NCBI GenBank assembly: GCA_031553495.1
Contig: JAVBLN010000056.1
Coordinates: 42,439-106,438, forward strand
Reading direction: 5' to 3'
Source: Pinibacter sp031553495
GTDB lineage: Bacteria; Bacteroidota; Bacteroidia; Chitinophagales; Chitinophagaceae
DNA: 64,000 nt
A program made the translations under genes and the position numbers. Positions 8,426 to 16,570 of the stretch are shown piece after piece. The notes under the pieces are model-generated. The model was given only the letters and a program-made list of their open reading frames with translations. It was not told the DNA's origin and did no database searches. Within the stretch, counting starts at the first letter, position 1. Each line of letters opens with the position of its first letter.

Positions 8426-10792
8426 ATGAAAATCCTATTTGCGCTCATCATTACAATTTTCTCTTTCTTCCCCTGCAAAAACGTATTTGCAAAGCACTTT
8501 TCAGATCCGGCGCCTGCCGCCTGGCAAGCCAATTGGATCGCCATGCCGGGTGAAACAGAAAACATATACGGTGTTTACTATTTCCGAAAAACGATTGACC
8601 TAACTACCAAACCCGGCAAATTTGTAGTGCATGTTTCCGCGGATAACCGTTACAAACTATTTGTAAATGGCACATTGGTTTCACTTGGACCTGCCAGGTG
8701 CGATCAATATCACTGGAATTACGAAACGGTGGATCTCTCGCCTTTCCTTGTTTCGGGAAAGAACACTGTGACCGCTATTGTGTGGAATGAAGGGCTTTAC
8801 AGACCTGAAGCACAGATAAGCGTTCGCACGGCTTTTATGATGCAGGGCAATACACCTGCAGAAGAAATACTTAATACCAATGAATCCTGGAAATGCACCC
8901 GCGATAATGCTTACAAGCCGCTTCCCGGTTTTTTTGCCGCCAGTACAGGAGAACTGGTTGACAGAACCAAAACCATCAACGGCTGGATGCTGGCTTCTTT
9001 TGATGATAAAACATGGCCGGCAGCGGCAAAACTTTTTGGTTGCCAGCCCAAAGGAAATTCCGACGGACTGGGATGGATGCTTGTTCCCAATAAGCTGCCG
9101 CCGATGGAAATGACATACCAGCGTATACTTTCTTGTCGTAAAGCCACCGGCATTCAAGTGCCGGCTTCATTTCCGGCACAAAAAACCGCCATTACCATTC
9201 CGGCAAATACAACGGCAACGCTCCTGCTGGATCAAACTTTTTTGACCAACGCATATTTAACACTAAATTTTAGTAAAGGAGCCCATGCGGCTATTTCCTT
9301 AGGATACGCGGAAGCTTTGGTAAAAGAATTTACTGTGTATGGCGCGAAAAAAGGTAATCGCAATGATGTGGAAGGTATGATCTTTTCCGGGCGTAAGGAT
9401 AGCCTGATCTCTGATGGAACTAACGGTCAGTCATACACGAACCTTAATTTTCGTACTTTCAGATACATTCAATTAAAAGTGTACACCAAAGACGAACCGC
9501 TTACTATCGACGATATCTATGGAACCTTTACTGGCTATCCTTTTAAAGAGCCTTCACAATTTTATACTGATAACGATGAGATAAAAAAAATACTGGAAAT
9601 AGGCTGGCGCACAGCCCGCTTGAACGCTTGGGAAACTTATTTTGATTGTCCTTATTATGAACAGCTTCAATACATTGGCGATACACGCGTTCAGGCTATT
9701 ATCAGTTACTACAACAGTACAGATACCAGGCTGGCCCGCAACGCTATAGAATTAATAGACCAATCTCGTATATCCGACGGCGTTACATTCAGCCGTTACC
9801 CTACACGCAGCACCCAAATTATTTCCACGTTTTCGTTGTGGTATATTGGCATGTTGCATGATTACTGGATGTACAGAGGCGAAGACGCTTTTATTGAAGA
9901 TAAGTTACTTGGAGCAAGAGCTATTCTCAAATTTTTTGGCAAATACCAGGATTCCGGCGGATCGTTAATTAATACTCCTTACTGGACTTTTGTTGACTGG
10001 GCAAGCGGAAGCGGCAACTGGTTCGTGGGGGCGCCTCCGAAAGGCTCTGATGGCAACTCTTCCATTTTGGATCTGCAACTTTTAATGGCTTACCAGTGGG
10101 CCGAAACCCTGGAGCGAAAACTGGGTGTTAAACATTATGCGGATGTTTATCTTCAAAAAGCGCAGCAACTTAAGCGTACTATCCAAAATAAATACTGGAG
10201 CCCCGAAAAGGGATTGTATGCGGATACCAAAGAAAAAAATTCTTTTTCTCAACATGCCAACTCGCTTGCGATTCTTACCGGAATGCTGAGCAAACAAGAC
10301 ATGCAGAAAGTAGGAAAACAAATGCTTTCAGACAATTCGCTTACACAATGCACCATCTATTTCAAATATTATTTACACCAGGCATTGATAAAAGCGGGCT
10401 TGGGTAATGATTATGTAAACTGGCTGGGCATATGGCGTAAAAATATTGAATGGGGACTTACCACATGGACGGAAGATTCAAATGTGGAGTTTACAAGATC
10501 TGATTGCCATGCATGGGGAAGCAGTCCTAATATTGAATTTTTCAGAACCGTTTTGGGCATTGATAGTGGTGCACCGGGATTTAGAAAGATCAGGATTGAA
10601 CCGCATCCCGGAAAGATGACCGATTTAGGCGGACAAATGTATCACCCTTATGGAAAGATCACGGTGAACTATCAACTACGTCAAAACAAATGGAACTTTA
10701 CCATTAACCTGCCGGAAAAAACAACAGGCACATTTGTTTGGAAAGGCAAAATATATCCGCTCAAAGCCGGAGATAATAAGCTGAGTATATAA
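8426..10792 (+). CDS. GH78-type alpha-L-rhamnosidase family protein
   Basis: A 788-residue protein with a signal peptide (residues 1 to about 22), so periplasmic or surface-located. The N-terminal beta domain has the rhamnosidase pattern YYFRKTIDL, VSADNRYKLFVNG and WNYETVDLSPFL. The catalytic (alpha/alpha)6 barrel starts near residue 380. Known GH78 enzymes carry DCPxRDERxGWTGD; here the equivalent is DCPYYEQLQYIGDTRVQ (from residue 407), with E412 in the place of the expected acid region. A C-terminal beta domain follows (PHPGKMTDLGGQMYHPYGKI). It would remove terminal alpha-L-rhamnose from plant or bacterial glycans. The gene is isolated from the glucan locus and flanked by repeat elements. 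The altered motif makes the exact specificity uncertain. Confidence 0.82.
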   Translation: MKILFALIITIFSFFPCKNVFAKHFSDPAPAAWQANWIAMPGETENIYGVYYFRKTIDLTTKPGKFVVHVSADNRYKLFVNGTLVSLGPARCDQYHWNYETVDLSPFLVSGKNTVTAIVWNEGLYRPEAQISVRTAFMMQGNTPAEEILNTNESWKCTRDNAYKPLPGFFAASTGELVDRTKTINGWMLASFDDKTWPAAAKLFGCQPKGNSDGLGWMLVPNKLPPMEMTYQRILSCRKATGIQVPASFPAQKTAITIPANTTATLLLDQTFLTNAYLTLNFSKGAHAAISLGYAEALVKEFTVYGAKKGNRNDVEGMIFSGRKDSLISDGTNGQSYTNLNFRTFRYIQLKVYTKDEPLTIDDIYGTFTGYPFKEPSQFYTDNDEIKKILEIGWRTARLNAWETYFDCPYYEQLQYIGDTRVQAIISYYNSTDTRLARNAIELIDQSRISDGVTFSRYPTRSTQIISTFSLWYIGMLHDYWMYRGEDAFIEDKLLGARAILKFFGKYQDSGGSLINTPYWTFVDWASGSGNWFVGAPPKGSDGNSSILDLQLLMAYQWAETLERKLGVKHYADVYLQKAQQLKRTIQNKYWSPEKGLYADTKEKNSFSQHANSLAILTGMLSKQDMQKVGKQMLSDNSLTQCTIYFKYYLHQALIKAGLGNDYVNWLGIWRKNIEWGLTTWTEDSNVEFTRSDCHAWGSSPNIEFFRTVLGIDSGAPGFRKIRIEPHPGKMTDLGGQMYHPYGKITVNYQLRQNKWNFTINLPEKTTGTFVWKGKIYPLKAGDNKLSI

Positions 10793-10840
10793 TGTATTAT
10801 GCATGTAACACAATGAATTGTCCTAACCTTGCTGCATAAT

Positions 10841-10904
10841 GCCCAATAGCGATCAAACCGTTGAAGAGTGCGACGCAACGAAAGTTCAATAGTAGCAATA
10901 CCGC
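10841..10904 (+). repeat. Dispersed direct-repeat element, type IIa
   Basis: Core GCGACGC with 43-bp spacing and second repeat GTTCAATAGTAGCAATACCGC-like, followed by CCGGCTCATAATAAAAA. Confidence 0.8.
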
Positions 10905-10992
10905 CCGGCTCATAATAAAAATATGCCTTAAAAGCTAACCTGGTTAATACACTTACGTGGCAAAAAATGCACAAAGAGTTTTTTGTAAACCG

Positions 10993-11055
10993 GCGGTAGT
11001 GCTACTATTAAGCATCGTTGTGTCACTCACTTATACGGTAGGAATGCTATTGAGC
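10993..11055 (-). repeat. Dispersed direct-repeat element, type I
   Basis: Canonical 42-bp spacing and GTGTCAC on the plus strand. Together with the palindrome and hairpin to its right, it is an inverted near-copy of the composite at 2976-3244. Confidence 0.9.
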
Positions 11056-11069
11056 TGCCTCATCCCCGG

Positions 11070-11090
11070 CCCTTCTCCAAAGGAGAAGGG
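11070..11090. repeat. Palindrome CCCTTCTCC-AAA-GGAGAAGGG
   Basis: A perfect 9-bp inverted repeat, the opposite-strand counterpart of the one at 3147. It adjoins the first-repeat side of the element at 10993. Confidence 0.8.
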
Positions 11091-11217
11091 AGCTCCGCGC
11101 ACTAGGCGAATATTCGTAGTCTCAACAATTCTTTTCAACTTTCATCTCTAATCGTTTTCAGTGACTCATGCATACTGCACTTTCAAATTTCAATTTTCAA
11201 ATTTCAACTAATTTTCA

Positions 11218-11248
11218 CGCTCTGCAAGGCTTGTAGCCTTGCAGAGCG
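11218..11248. repeat. 14-bp hairpin from the double-hairpin family
   Basis: CGCTCTGCAAGGCT-TGT-AGCCTTGCAGAGCG is a perfect 14-bp stem with a 3-nt loop. It matches the second stem of the modules at 2976 and 16323 in inverse orientation. Confidence 0.8.
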
Positions 11249-11375
11249 TAGAGCGTGAGAAATTAAATTCAATAATTGTAAGCATGGTTGAAAACTATGA
11301 ACCAAACTCAACCATCAGCATTTCAAATCTCAAATTTCAGATTTCAAATTACTATCCGGCACTGCTCAAGGCGCA

Positions 11376-11410
11376 AATAAAAAAAGCCGCAACTTACGCT
11401 GCGGCTTTTG
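11376..11410 (-). terminator. Intrinsic terminator of rpoB
   Basis: Read on the minus strand, AAAAGCCGCA and TGCGGCTTTT form a 10-bp stem with an 8-nt loop, ending in TTTTTTTATT. It begins about 20 bp after the rpoB stop, so transcription is designed to end here rather than continue into rpoC. Confidence 0.85.
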
Positions 11411-11428
11411 CATTTATTTGAAATGATC

Positions 11429-14400
11429 TTATTCAAATTTCAGATCCAAACCTAAACCTCTCAACTCATGTACCAATACATTGAATGATTCAGGAACACC
11501 TGCTCTTGGAATATTGTCGCCTTTCACGATGGCTTCATAAGTTTTCGCACGGCCTACAATATCATCAGATTTAATAGTCAACAACTCCTGCAGAATGTTG
11601 GATGCGCCATAAGCTTCCAGCGCCCATACCTCCATCTCACCAAAACGCTGACCACCAAACTGAGCTTTACCACCCAAAGGTTGTTGTGTAATTAAGCTGT
11701 ATGGCCCAATAGAACGTGCGTGCATTTTATCATCCACCATGTGGTGCAGTTTGATCATATAAATGATACCCACTGTAGCTTTTTGGTGCATGCGTTCACC
11801 GGTTTCACCATCGTGCAGGTATGTGTGCCCCATCATCGGAATACTTGCTTGCTGGCAATATTCAGCGATCTCGTCGGTTGTAGCTCCATCAAAGATCGGA
11901 GTGGCGAATTTCACACCCAATTTCTCGCCGCACCATCCGAGTACAGTTTCGTAGATCTGTCCGAGGTTCATACGGCTTGGTACACCCAACGGATTCAATA
12001 CGATGTCAACAGGCGTTCCATCTTCCAGGTAAGGCATATCTTCCTGGCGCACAATTTTCGCAACAATACCTTTATTACCGTGACGACCGGCCATTTTATC
12101 ACCCACTTTCAACTTACGTTTTACAGCAAGGTAAACTTTAGCCAGTTTCAATACACCGGCTGGTAATTCGTCACCAATCGACACATTGAATTTCTCCCTC
12201 TTATAACGTCCAAGTTCTTCGTTGTACTTGATGTTATAGTTGTGCAGCAAAATGTTGATCTGGTTATCAGTATCAGCTTCACCTGTCCAACCCAGCGGGT
12301 TAATGTTCAGGTAATCGAGACCGGCAAGGTTTTTAGCTGTAAACTTAGCTCCCTTACCAATTTGCACTTCACCAAAATTGTTGCTAACACCTGTTGAAAC
12401 CTTATCTCTCAATAAAACCTGCAATTTGCTCAACAACACTTCCAACAGATCAGACTCATTCTTCTCGTGTATTTTCTCTATTTTTTCAATAGTGGCTTTT
12501 TCACGAACTTTTGTATTCTTATCTTTTTTGGCACGTTGGAAAAGCTTCTTGTCTATAACCACACCTTCCACGCCGTTTGGCGCTTTCAATGAGGCATCTT
12601 TCGCGTCTCCGGCTTTATCTCCAAATATCGCACGCAACAGTTTTTCCTCAGGAGTAGGATCGCTTTCTCCTTTCGGAGTGATCTTACCAATAAGAATATC
12701 GCCTTCTTTTACCTGGGCGCCAATGCGGATAATACCATTCTCATCAAGATCTTTAGTTGCTTCTTCCGATACGTTAGGGATATCCGGAGTCAACTCCTCT
12801 TCACCCAGTTTAGTATCACGTACTTCCAGTTCATATTCTGAAATGTGAATGGAAGTAAACCAGTCTTCACGTGCAACCTTTTCATTTATCACGATCGCAT
12901 CTTCAAAGTTGTAACCTTTCCATGGCATGAACGCCACTTTCAGGTTACGGCCAAGCGCCAGCTCACCATCTCTTACCGCATAACCCTCCGTAAGGAAGTC
13001 TCCTTCTTTTACTTCTTGTCCTTTTTTTACAGCCGGACGCAAAGTGATGGATGTTTCCTGGTTGGTTTTGATAAATTTGGTGAGTTTGTATATTTTCAGA
13101 TCTTCTTCAAAGCTTACCAGTTTTTGAGCCTCGCTTCTATCGTAACGAACATGTATTTCATTAGAATCTACGAACTCAACAATACCGTTTCCTTCAGCCA
13201 TGATCTGCGTACGTGCGTCACGTGCAGCTTTGCCTTCCAGGCCGGTACCAACAATAGGTACTTGAGCGTTAATTAATGGAACCGCCTGGCGTTGCATGTT
13301 CGATCCCATCAGCGCACGGTTGGCATCATCATGCTCCAGGAATGGAATCAATGAAGCACTCAAACCTACAATCTGGTTTGGCGCAACGTCCATATATTCC
13401 ACCTCATTTCTTTCCAAAATAGGAAAGTCACCTGTTTCGCGGCTGATGATCTTATCTTCGGCAAACTCTCCTTTATCTGTAAGCGGAGTATTTGCCTGCG
13501 CGATCTTAGCAAAATCTTCTTCTTCTGCGCTCAGGTAAGTCAATTCTTTCATATCCACTTTACCATCGTGCACTTTACGATACGGCGTTTCAATAAAGCC
13601 CATTTCGTTGATCTTAGCATGTACGCACAATGTAGAGATCAATCCGATATTCGGACCTTCCGGCGTTTCAATGGTACAAAGACGACCATAGTGAGAATAG
13701 TGTACGTCACGAACCTCAAAGCCCGCACGCTCACGGCTCAAACCTCCCGGCCCTAACGCGGAAATACGGCGTTTGTGTGTAATTTCAGACAGAGGGTTGG
13801 TTTGGTCGAGGAACTGAGACAGTTGAGAAGTACCAAAGAATGAGTTGATCACGGAAGAAAGTGTTCTTGCATTGATCAAATCAACGGGAGTGAACACCTC
13901 ATTGTCGCGAACGTTCATTCTTTCACGAATGGTACGTGCCATACGTGCAAGTCCCACGCCAAATTGAGCATACAACTGCTCGCCCACAGTACGTACGCGA
14001 CGGTTGCTCAGGTGATCGATATCGTCAATATCTGCTTTCGCGTTGGTAAGGCGAACCAGGTATTTGATGATCTCGATGATATCTTCTTTAGTTAATACTT
14101 TCTTTTCAAGCGGATAGTTCAAATTCAGCTTGCGGTTGATTTTGTAACGGCCCACTTCTCCAAGATCATAACGTTTATCGCTGAAGAACAATTTGTCAAT
14201 GATACCACGTGCTGTTTCGTTATCCGGAGCATCTGCACCGCGCAATTGGCGGTAGATGTGCTGAACCGCTTCCAACTCAGAGTTGGAAGTATCTTTATTT
14301 AATGTGTTGTAGATGATCGCATAGTCGCCGCCAACATCTTCTCTTTGCAGGAACACGCTTTTAACGCCCATATCCACCACCATTTCAGCGGCTTCTTCAT

Positions 14401-15232
14401 CAAGAATTGTATCTCGCTCCAACACAATTTCGTTACGCTCAATAGAAACCACCTCACCGGTATCCTCATCCACAAAATCTTCTACCCATGTTCTTAATAC
14501 ACGGGCAGCCAATTTTTTACCAATATATTTATCAAGTTCTTTTTTCTCGCATTTTACCTCATCGGCCATACCGAACAACTCAAGTATGTCCTTATCGGTT
14601 TCGAAACCAATAGAACGCAATAAAGTTGTTACCGGGAATTTTTTCTTACGGTCGATGTAAGCATACATCACGTTGTTGATGTCAGTTGCAAACTCCATCC
14701 AGGCACCTTTGAAAGGAATTACCCTTGCGGAATAAATCTTGGTACCGTTCGGGTGAACAGACTGACCAAAAAATACACCCGGAGAACGGTGCAATTGAGA
14801 TACTACCACACGCTCCGCGCCATTGATAACAAATGTACCGCGAGGAGTCATGTAAGGAATGTTTCCAAGGAACACATCCTGAACGATGGTTTGGAAATCT
14901 ACGTGCTCTTCATCATTACAGCTCAGGCGAAGCTTTGCTTTTAATGGAACAGCGTAAGTTAATCCACGCTCCATACACTCTTCAATAGTGTAACGGGGAG
15001 GATCAATGAAATAATCCAGGAACTCCAGCACGAAAATGTTGCGGGTATCGGTGATGGGGAAATTTTCCCTGAACACGCGGAACAAGCCCTCAATATTTCT
15101 TTTGTCGGGAGTTGTTTCTAACTGGAAGAAGTCTTTAAAAGATTGAATCTGTACTTCGAGCAGGTCAGGAGTTTCTGCAATGTTTTTAATTTTTGCAAAA
15201 TTAATCCTGTTGTTCATTTTTGTTGAAGACAT
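11429..15232 (-). CDS. rpoB: DNA-directed RNA polymerase subunit beta
   Basis: A 1267-residue protein, full length for Bacteroidota RpoB. The N-terminus (MNNRINFAKI) and C-terminus (ELRGLGLDLKFE) are intact. The rifampicin-binding cluster reads GTSQLSQFLDQTNPLSEITH then KRRISALGPGGLSRERAG. The residues equivalent to E. coli D516, H526 and S531 are all wild-type, predicting rifampicin sensitivity. The conserved GDKMAGRHGNKG and the C-terminal GGQRFGEMEVWALEAYGA are present. It forms the catalytic core of RNA polymerase with the beta-prime subunit. In most bacteria rplKAJL precede rpoB and rpoC follows it; neither is here. A terminator follows the stop and repeat mosaics flank both sides. Confidence 0.98.
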   Translation of the reverse strand: MSSTKMNNRINFAKIKNIAETPDLLEVQIQSFKDFFQLETTPDKRNIEGLFRVFRENFPITDTRNIFVLEFLDYFIDPPRYTIEECMERGLTYAVPLKAKLRLSCNDEEHVDFQTIVQDVFLGNIPYMTPRGTFVINGAERVVVSQLHRSPGVFFGQSVHPNGTKIYSARVIPFKGAWMEFATDINNVMYAYIDRKKKFPVTTLLRSIGFETDKDILELFGMADEVKCEKKELDKYIGKKLAARVLRTWVEDFVDEDTGEVVSIERNEIVLERDTILDEEAAEMVVDMGVKSVFLQREDVGGDYAIIYNTLNKDTSNSELEAVQHIYRQLRGADAPDNETARGIIDKLFFSDKRYDLGEVGRYKINRKLNLNYPLEKKVLTKEDIIEIIKYLVRLTNAKADIDDIDHLSNRRVRTVGEQLYAQFGVGLARMARTIRERMNVRDNEVFTPVDLINARTLSSVINSFFGTSQLSQFLDQTNPLSEITHKRRISALGPGGLSRERAGFEVRDVHYSHYGRLCTIETPEGPNIGLISTLCVHAKINEMGFIETPYRKVHDGKVDMKELTYLSAEEEDFAKIAQANTPLTDKGEFAEDKIISRETGDFPILERNEVEYMDVAPNQIVGLSASLIPFLEHDDANRALMGSNMQRQAVPLINAQVPIVGTGLEGKAARDARTQIMAEGNGIVEFVDSNEIHVRYDRSEAQKLVSFEEDLKIYKLTKFIKTNQETSITLRPAVKKGQEVKEGDFLTEGYAVRDGELALGRNLKVAFMPWKGYNFEDAIVINEKVAREDWFTSIHISEYELEVRDTKLGEEELTPDIPNVSEEATKDLDENGIIRIGAQVKEGDILIGKITPKGESDPTPEEKLLRAIFGDKAGDAKDASLKAPNGVEGVVIDKKLFQRAKKDKNTKVREKATIEKIEKIHEKNESDLLEVLLSKLQVLLRDKVSTGVSNNFGEVQIGKGAKFTAKNLAGLDYLNINPLGWTGEADTDNQINILLHNYNIKYNEELGRYKREKFNVSIGDELPAGVLKLAKVYLAVKRKLKVGDKMAGRHGNKGIVAKIVRQEDMPYLEDGTPVDIVLNPLGVPSRMNLGQIYETVLGWCGEKLGVKFATPIFDGATTDEIAEYCQQASIPMMGHTYLHDGETGERMHQKATVGIIYMIKLHHMVDDKMHARSIGPYSLITQQPLGGKAQFGGQRFGEMEVWALEAYGASNILQELLTIKSDDIVGRAKTYEAIVKGDNIPRAGVPESFNVLVHELRGLGLDLKFE

Positions 15233-15392
15233 ATGTATAATTAAACCGGTTTTAAAGATTTTTAATCGCCTATAGACAAAAGACCCACTGAGAATATTTT
15301 ATATTCTCAAACACTATTAATCAATAAGTTATACAAAATATATGGCCATCATATAACCTAAATTAGCTAATTTGCCTGTAGAAACAGGAGTG

Positions 15393-15400
15393 CAAAGGTA
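15393..15400 (-). promoter_or_regulatory. Possible rpoB promoter -7 element
   Basis: On the minus strand TACCTTTG matches TAnnTTTG about 160 bp upstream of the rpoB ATG. No clear TTG -33 element is visible in the very AT-rich sequence above it. A CCTGT-agaa-ACAGG hairpin lies just downstream, at 15375-15388. Confidence 0.4.
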
Positions 15401-15583
15401 TGAAATTACATTAAATAAAATAAAAGTTATTAAAAAAGATGCGAATAGCCATTTTTAGAGGTAGGCAGTAAACAGTTGGCAGCGGGCAGTGGGCAGCAGA
15501 GAGAGTCAGTGTCAACTTACCTCTGATATCAGACTACTGATTTCTGACTTCTCTCACCAACATTTTTATTTTCTTGTTACCAA

Positions 15584-15648
15584 CATTTGTAACTCCGGTT
15601 AAGCATCGTTGCGTCGCATTACGTTCATCGGTAGGAATGCTATTGAGC
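15584..15648 (-). repeat. Dispersed direct-repeat element, type IIb
   Basis: Almost identical to the copy at 2828, including the upstream CTTGTTACCAACATTTGTAA. Core GCGACGC, 44-bp spacing. Confidence 0.85.
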
Positions 15649-16181
15649 GGTGGGTTTACTGTCGAAAACCCTCATTGGTTGTTGGTGTGCCTCCGCGCAA
15701 TGCCGCCCTACACACACAACAACGGCAACTCCCGAACACCTGTAAGAGCAGAAAAACTGAAACACCTGCATACGTTGTCGCAAGTCACAGGTCACTGGTA
15801 GCAAGCGCCAGGAACCTGTAACAATTTCTACCAACTTGAATAATGTAGCGTTTGCCGGCACTGTAATTACCGGCAAACGGCAACCTGAAACTTGTATCCT
15901 GAAACTTGTAACCAGCAACCACCCCGCTCGCTTCTGGCGCAGGTCTCCTGACCTGTGCCCATACGTTACTTGACCAGCATTAACAAGTGCTTTATTAATT
16001 CAAATGGTATTATCAGGTAAAATAAGTAACGGCTAAGCACGGGCCGCGAGGCCCGCGCTAGTGTAGTGACAATTCATTGAGATTTCTCGCCCGGTTGTCT
16101 TAGGTGAGGCTTAGCGCATAATCACAAATATTTTGAAAATAAGCGGGCTCGAAATGACCGTGACGGGAACGCTTTCTATAA

Positions 16182-16293
16182 TTGTCTGAATTTGGATTTG
16201 TCAGATTATTGGATTGATGGATGTTGTTTTCCTGCTCAATTTAAAACCTCTAATCCATAAATCCCTTAATCCAGCGAATCCAAATTCTGACAA
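16182..16293. repeat. 110-bp inverted repeat (GTCAGAATTTGGATT type)
   Basis: TTGTCTGAATTTGGATT at 16182 is the complement, with one mismatch, of AATCCAAATTCTGACAA ending at 16293. The interior ATGGAT and ATCCAT segments also pair. A half copy (GGTCAGAATTTGGATTTATT) lies at about 51664. Confidence 0.7.
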
Positions 16294-16322
16294 CATTCTC
16301 AGCAATAATTGAAACCTTGGAT

Positions 16323-16373
16323 GTTGCTACAAGCAACAGTATAGTGCTGCAAGGCTACAAGCCTTGCAGAGCG
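16323..16373 (+). repeat. Double-hairpin repeat module
   Basis: GTTGCT-acA-AGCAAC, AGTATAGTGC and TGCAAGGCT-aca-AGCCTTGCA in the same order as at 2976. Confidence 0.75.
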
Positions 16374-16469
16374 TGAACAAATGGAGAATTGAGAATGCTT
16401 TATACACTGATTACAAGCCAAAACAAAAGCACTCAAAACTCAAAACTCATAACTCATAACTCATAACTT

Positions 16470-16532
16470 GCTCAGTAGCATTACTGCCGTACAAGTGAGT
16501 GACACAACGATGCTTAATAGTAGCACTACCGC
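16470..16532 (+). repeat. Dispersed direct-repeat element, type I
   Basis: 42-bp spacing, GTGACAC core and a CGGTCCCACAAAAAA tail. It is preceded by an AACTCATAACTCATAAC tract. Confidence 0.88.
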
Positions 16533-16570
16533 CGGTCCCACAAAAAATAAATGAACAATAATATAACTTA

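Larger units (their letters stand above)
10793..11428. other. Convergent gap between the GH78 gene and rpoB, repeat mosaic
   Basis: It holds two element copies in opposite orientation (10841-10904 and 10993-11055), the CCCTTCTCC palindrome (11070-11090), the single hairpin (11218-11248), CAAATTTCAATTTTC-type tracts and the rpoB terminator. No credible gene is present, and in particular no rpoC. Confidence 0.75.
15233..16570. other. 1.3-kb repeat-filled gap upstream of rpoB
   Basis: The first 170 bp belong to the rpoB leader. Beyond it lie GGCAGT-type tandem sequence (15465-15500), an element (15584-15648), CCTGAAACTTGTA-type repeats, a CGGGCC-GCGA-GGCCCG hairpin (16040-16055), a 110-bp inverted repeat (16182-16293), the double-hairpin module (16323-16373), AACTCATAACTC tracts and an inverted element (16470-16532). 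I see no gene. The apparent ORFs of 60-90 codons here are repeat translations. Confidence 0.7.

Noticed and set aside
15574..15918. Overlapping 70- to 92-codon frames upstream of rpoB on both strands
   Set aside because: They lie wholly in repeat modules with no domain likeness, so they are not genes.
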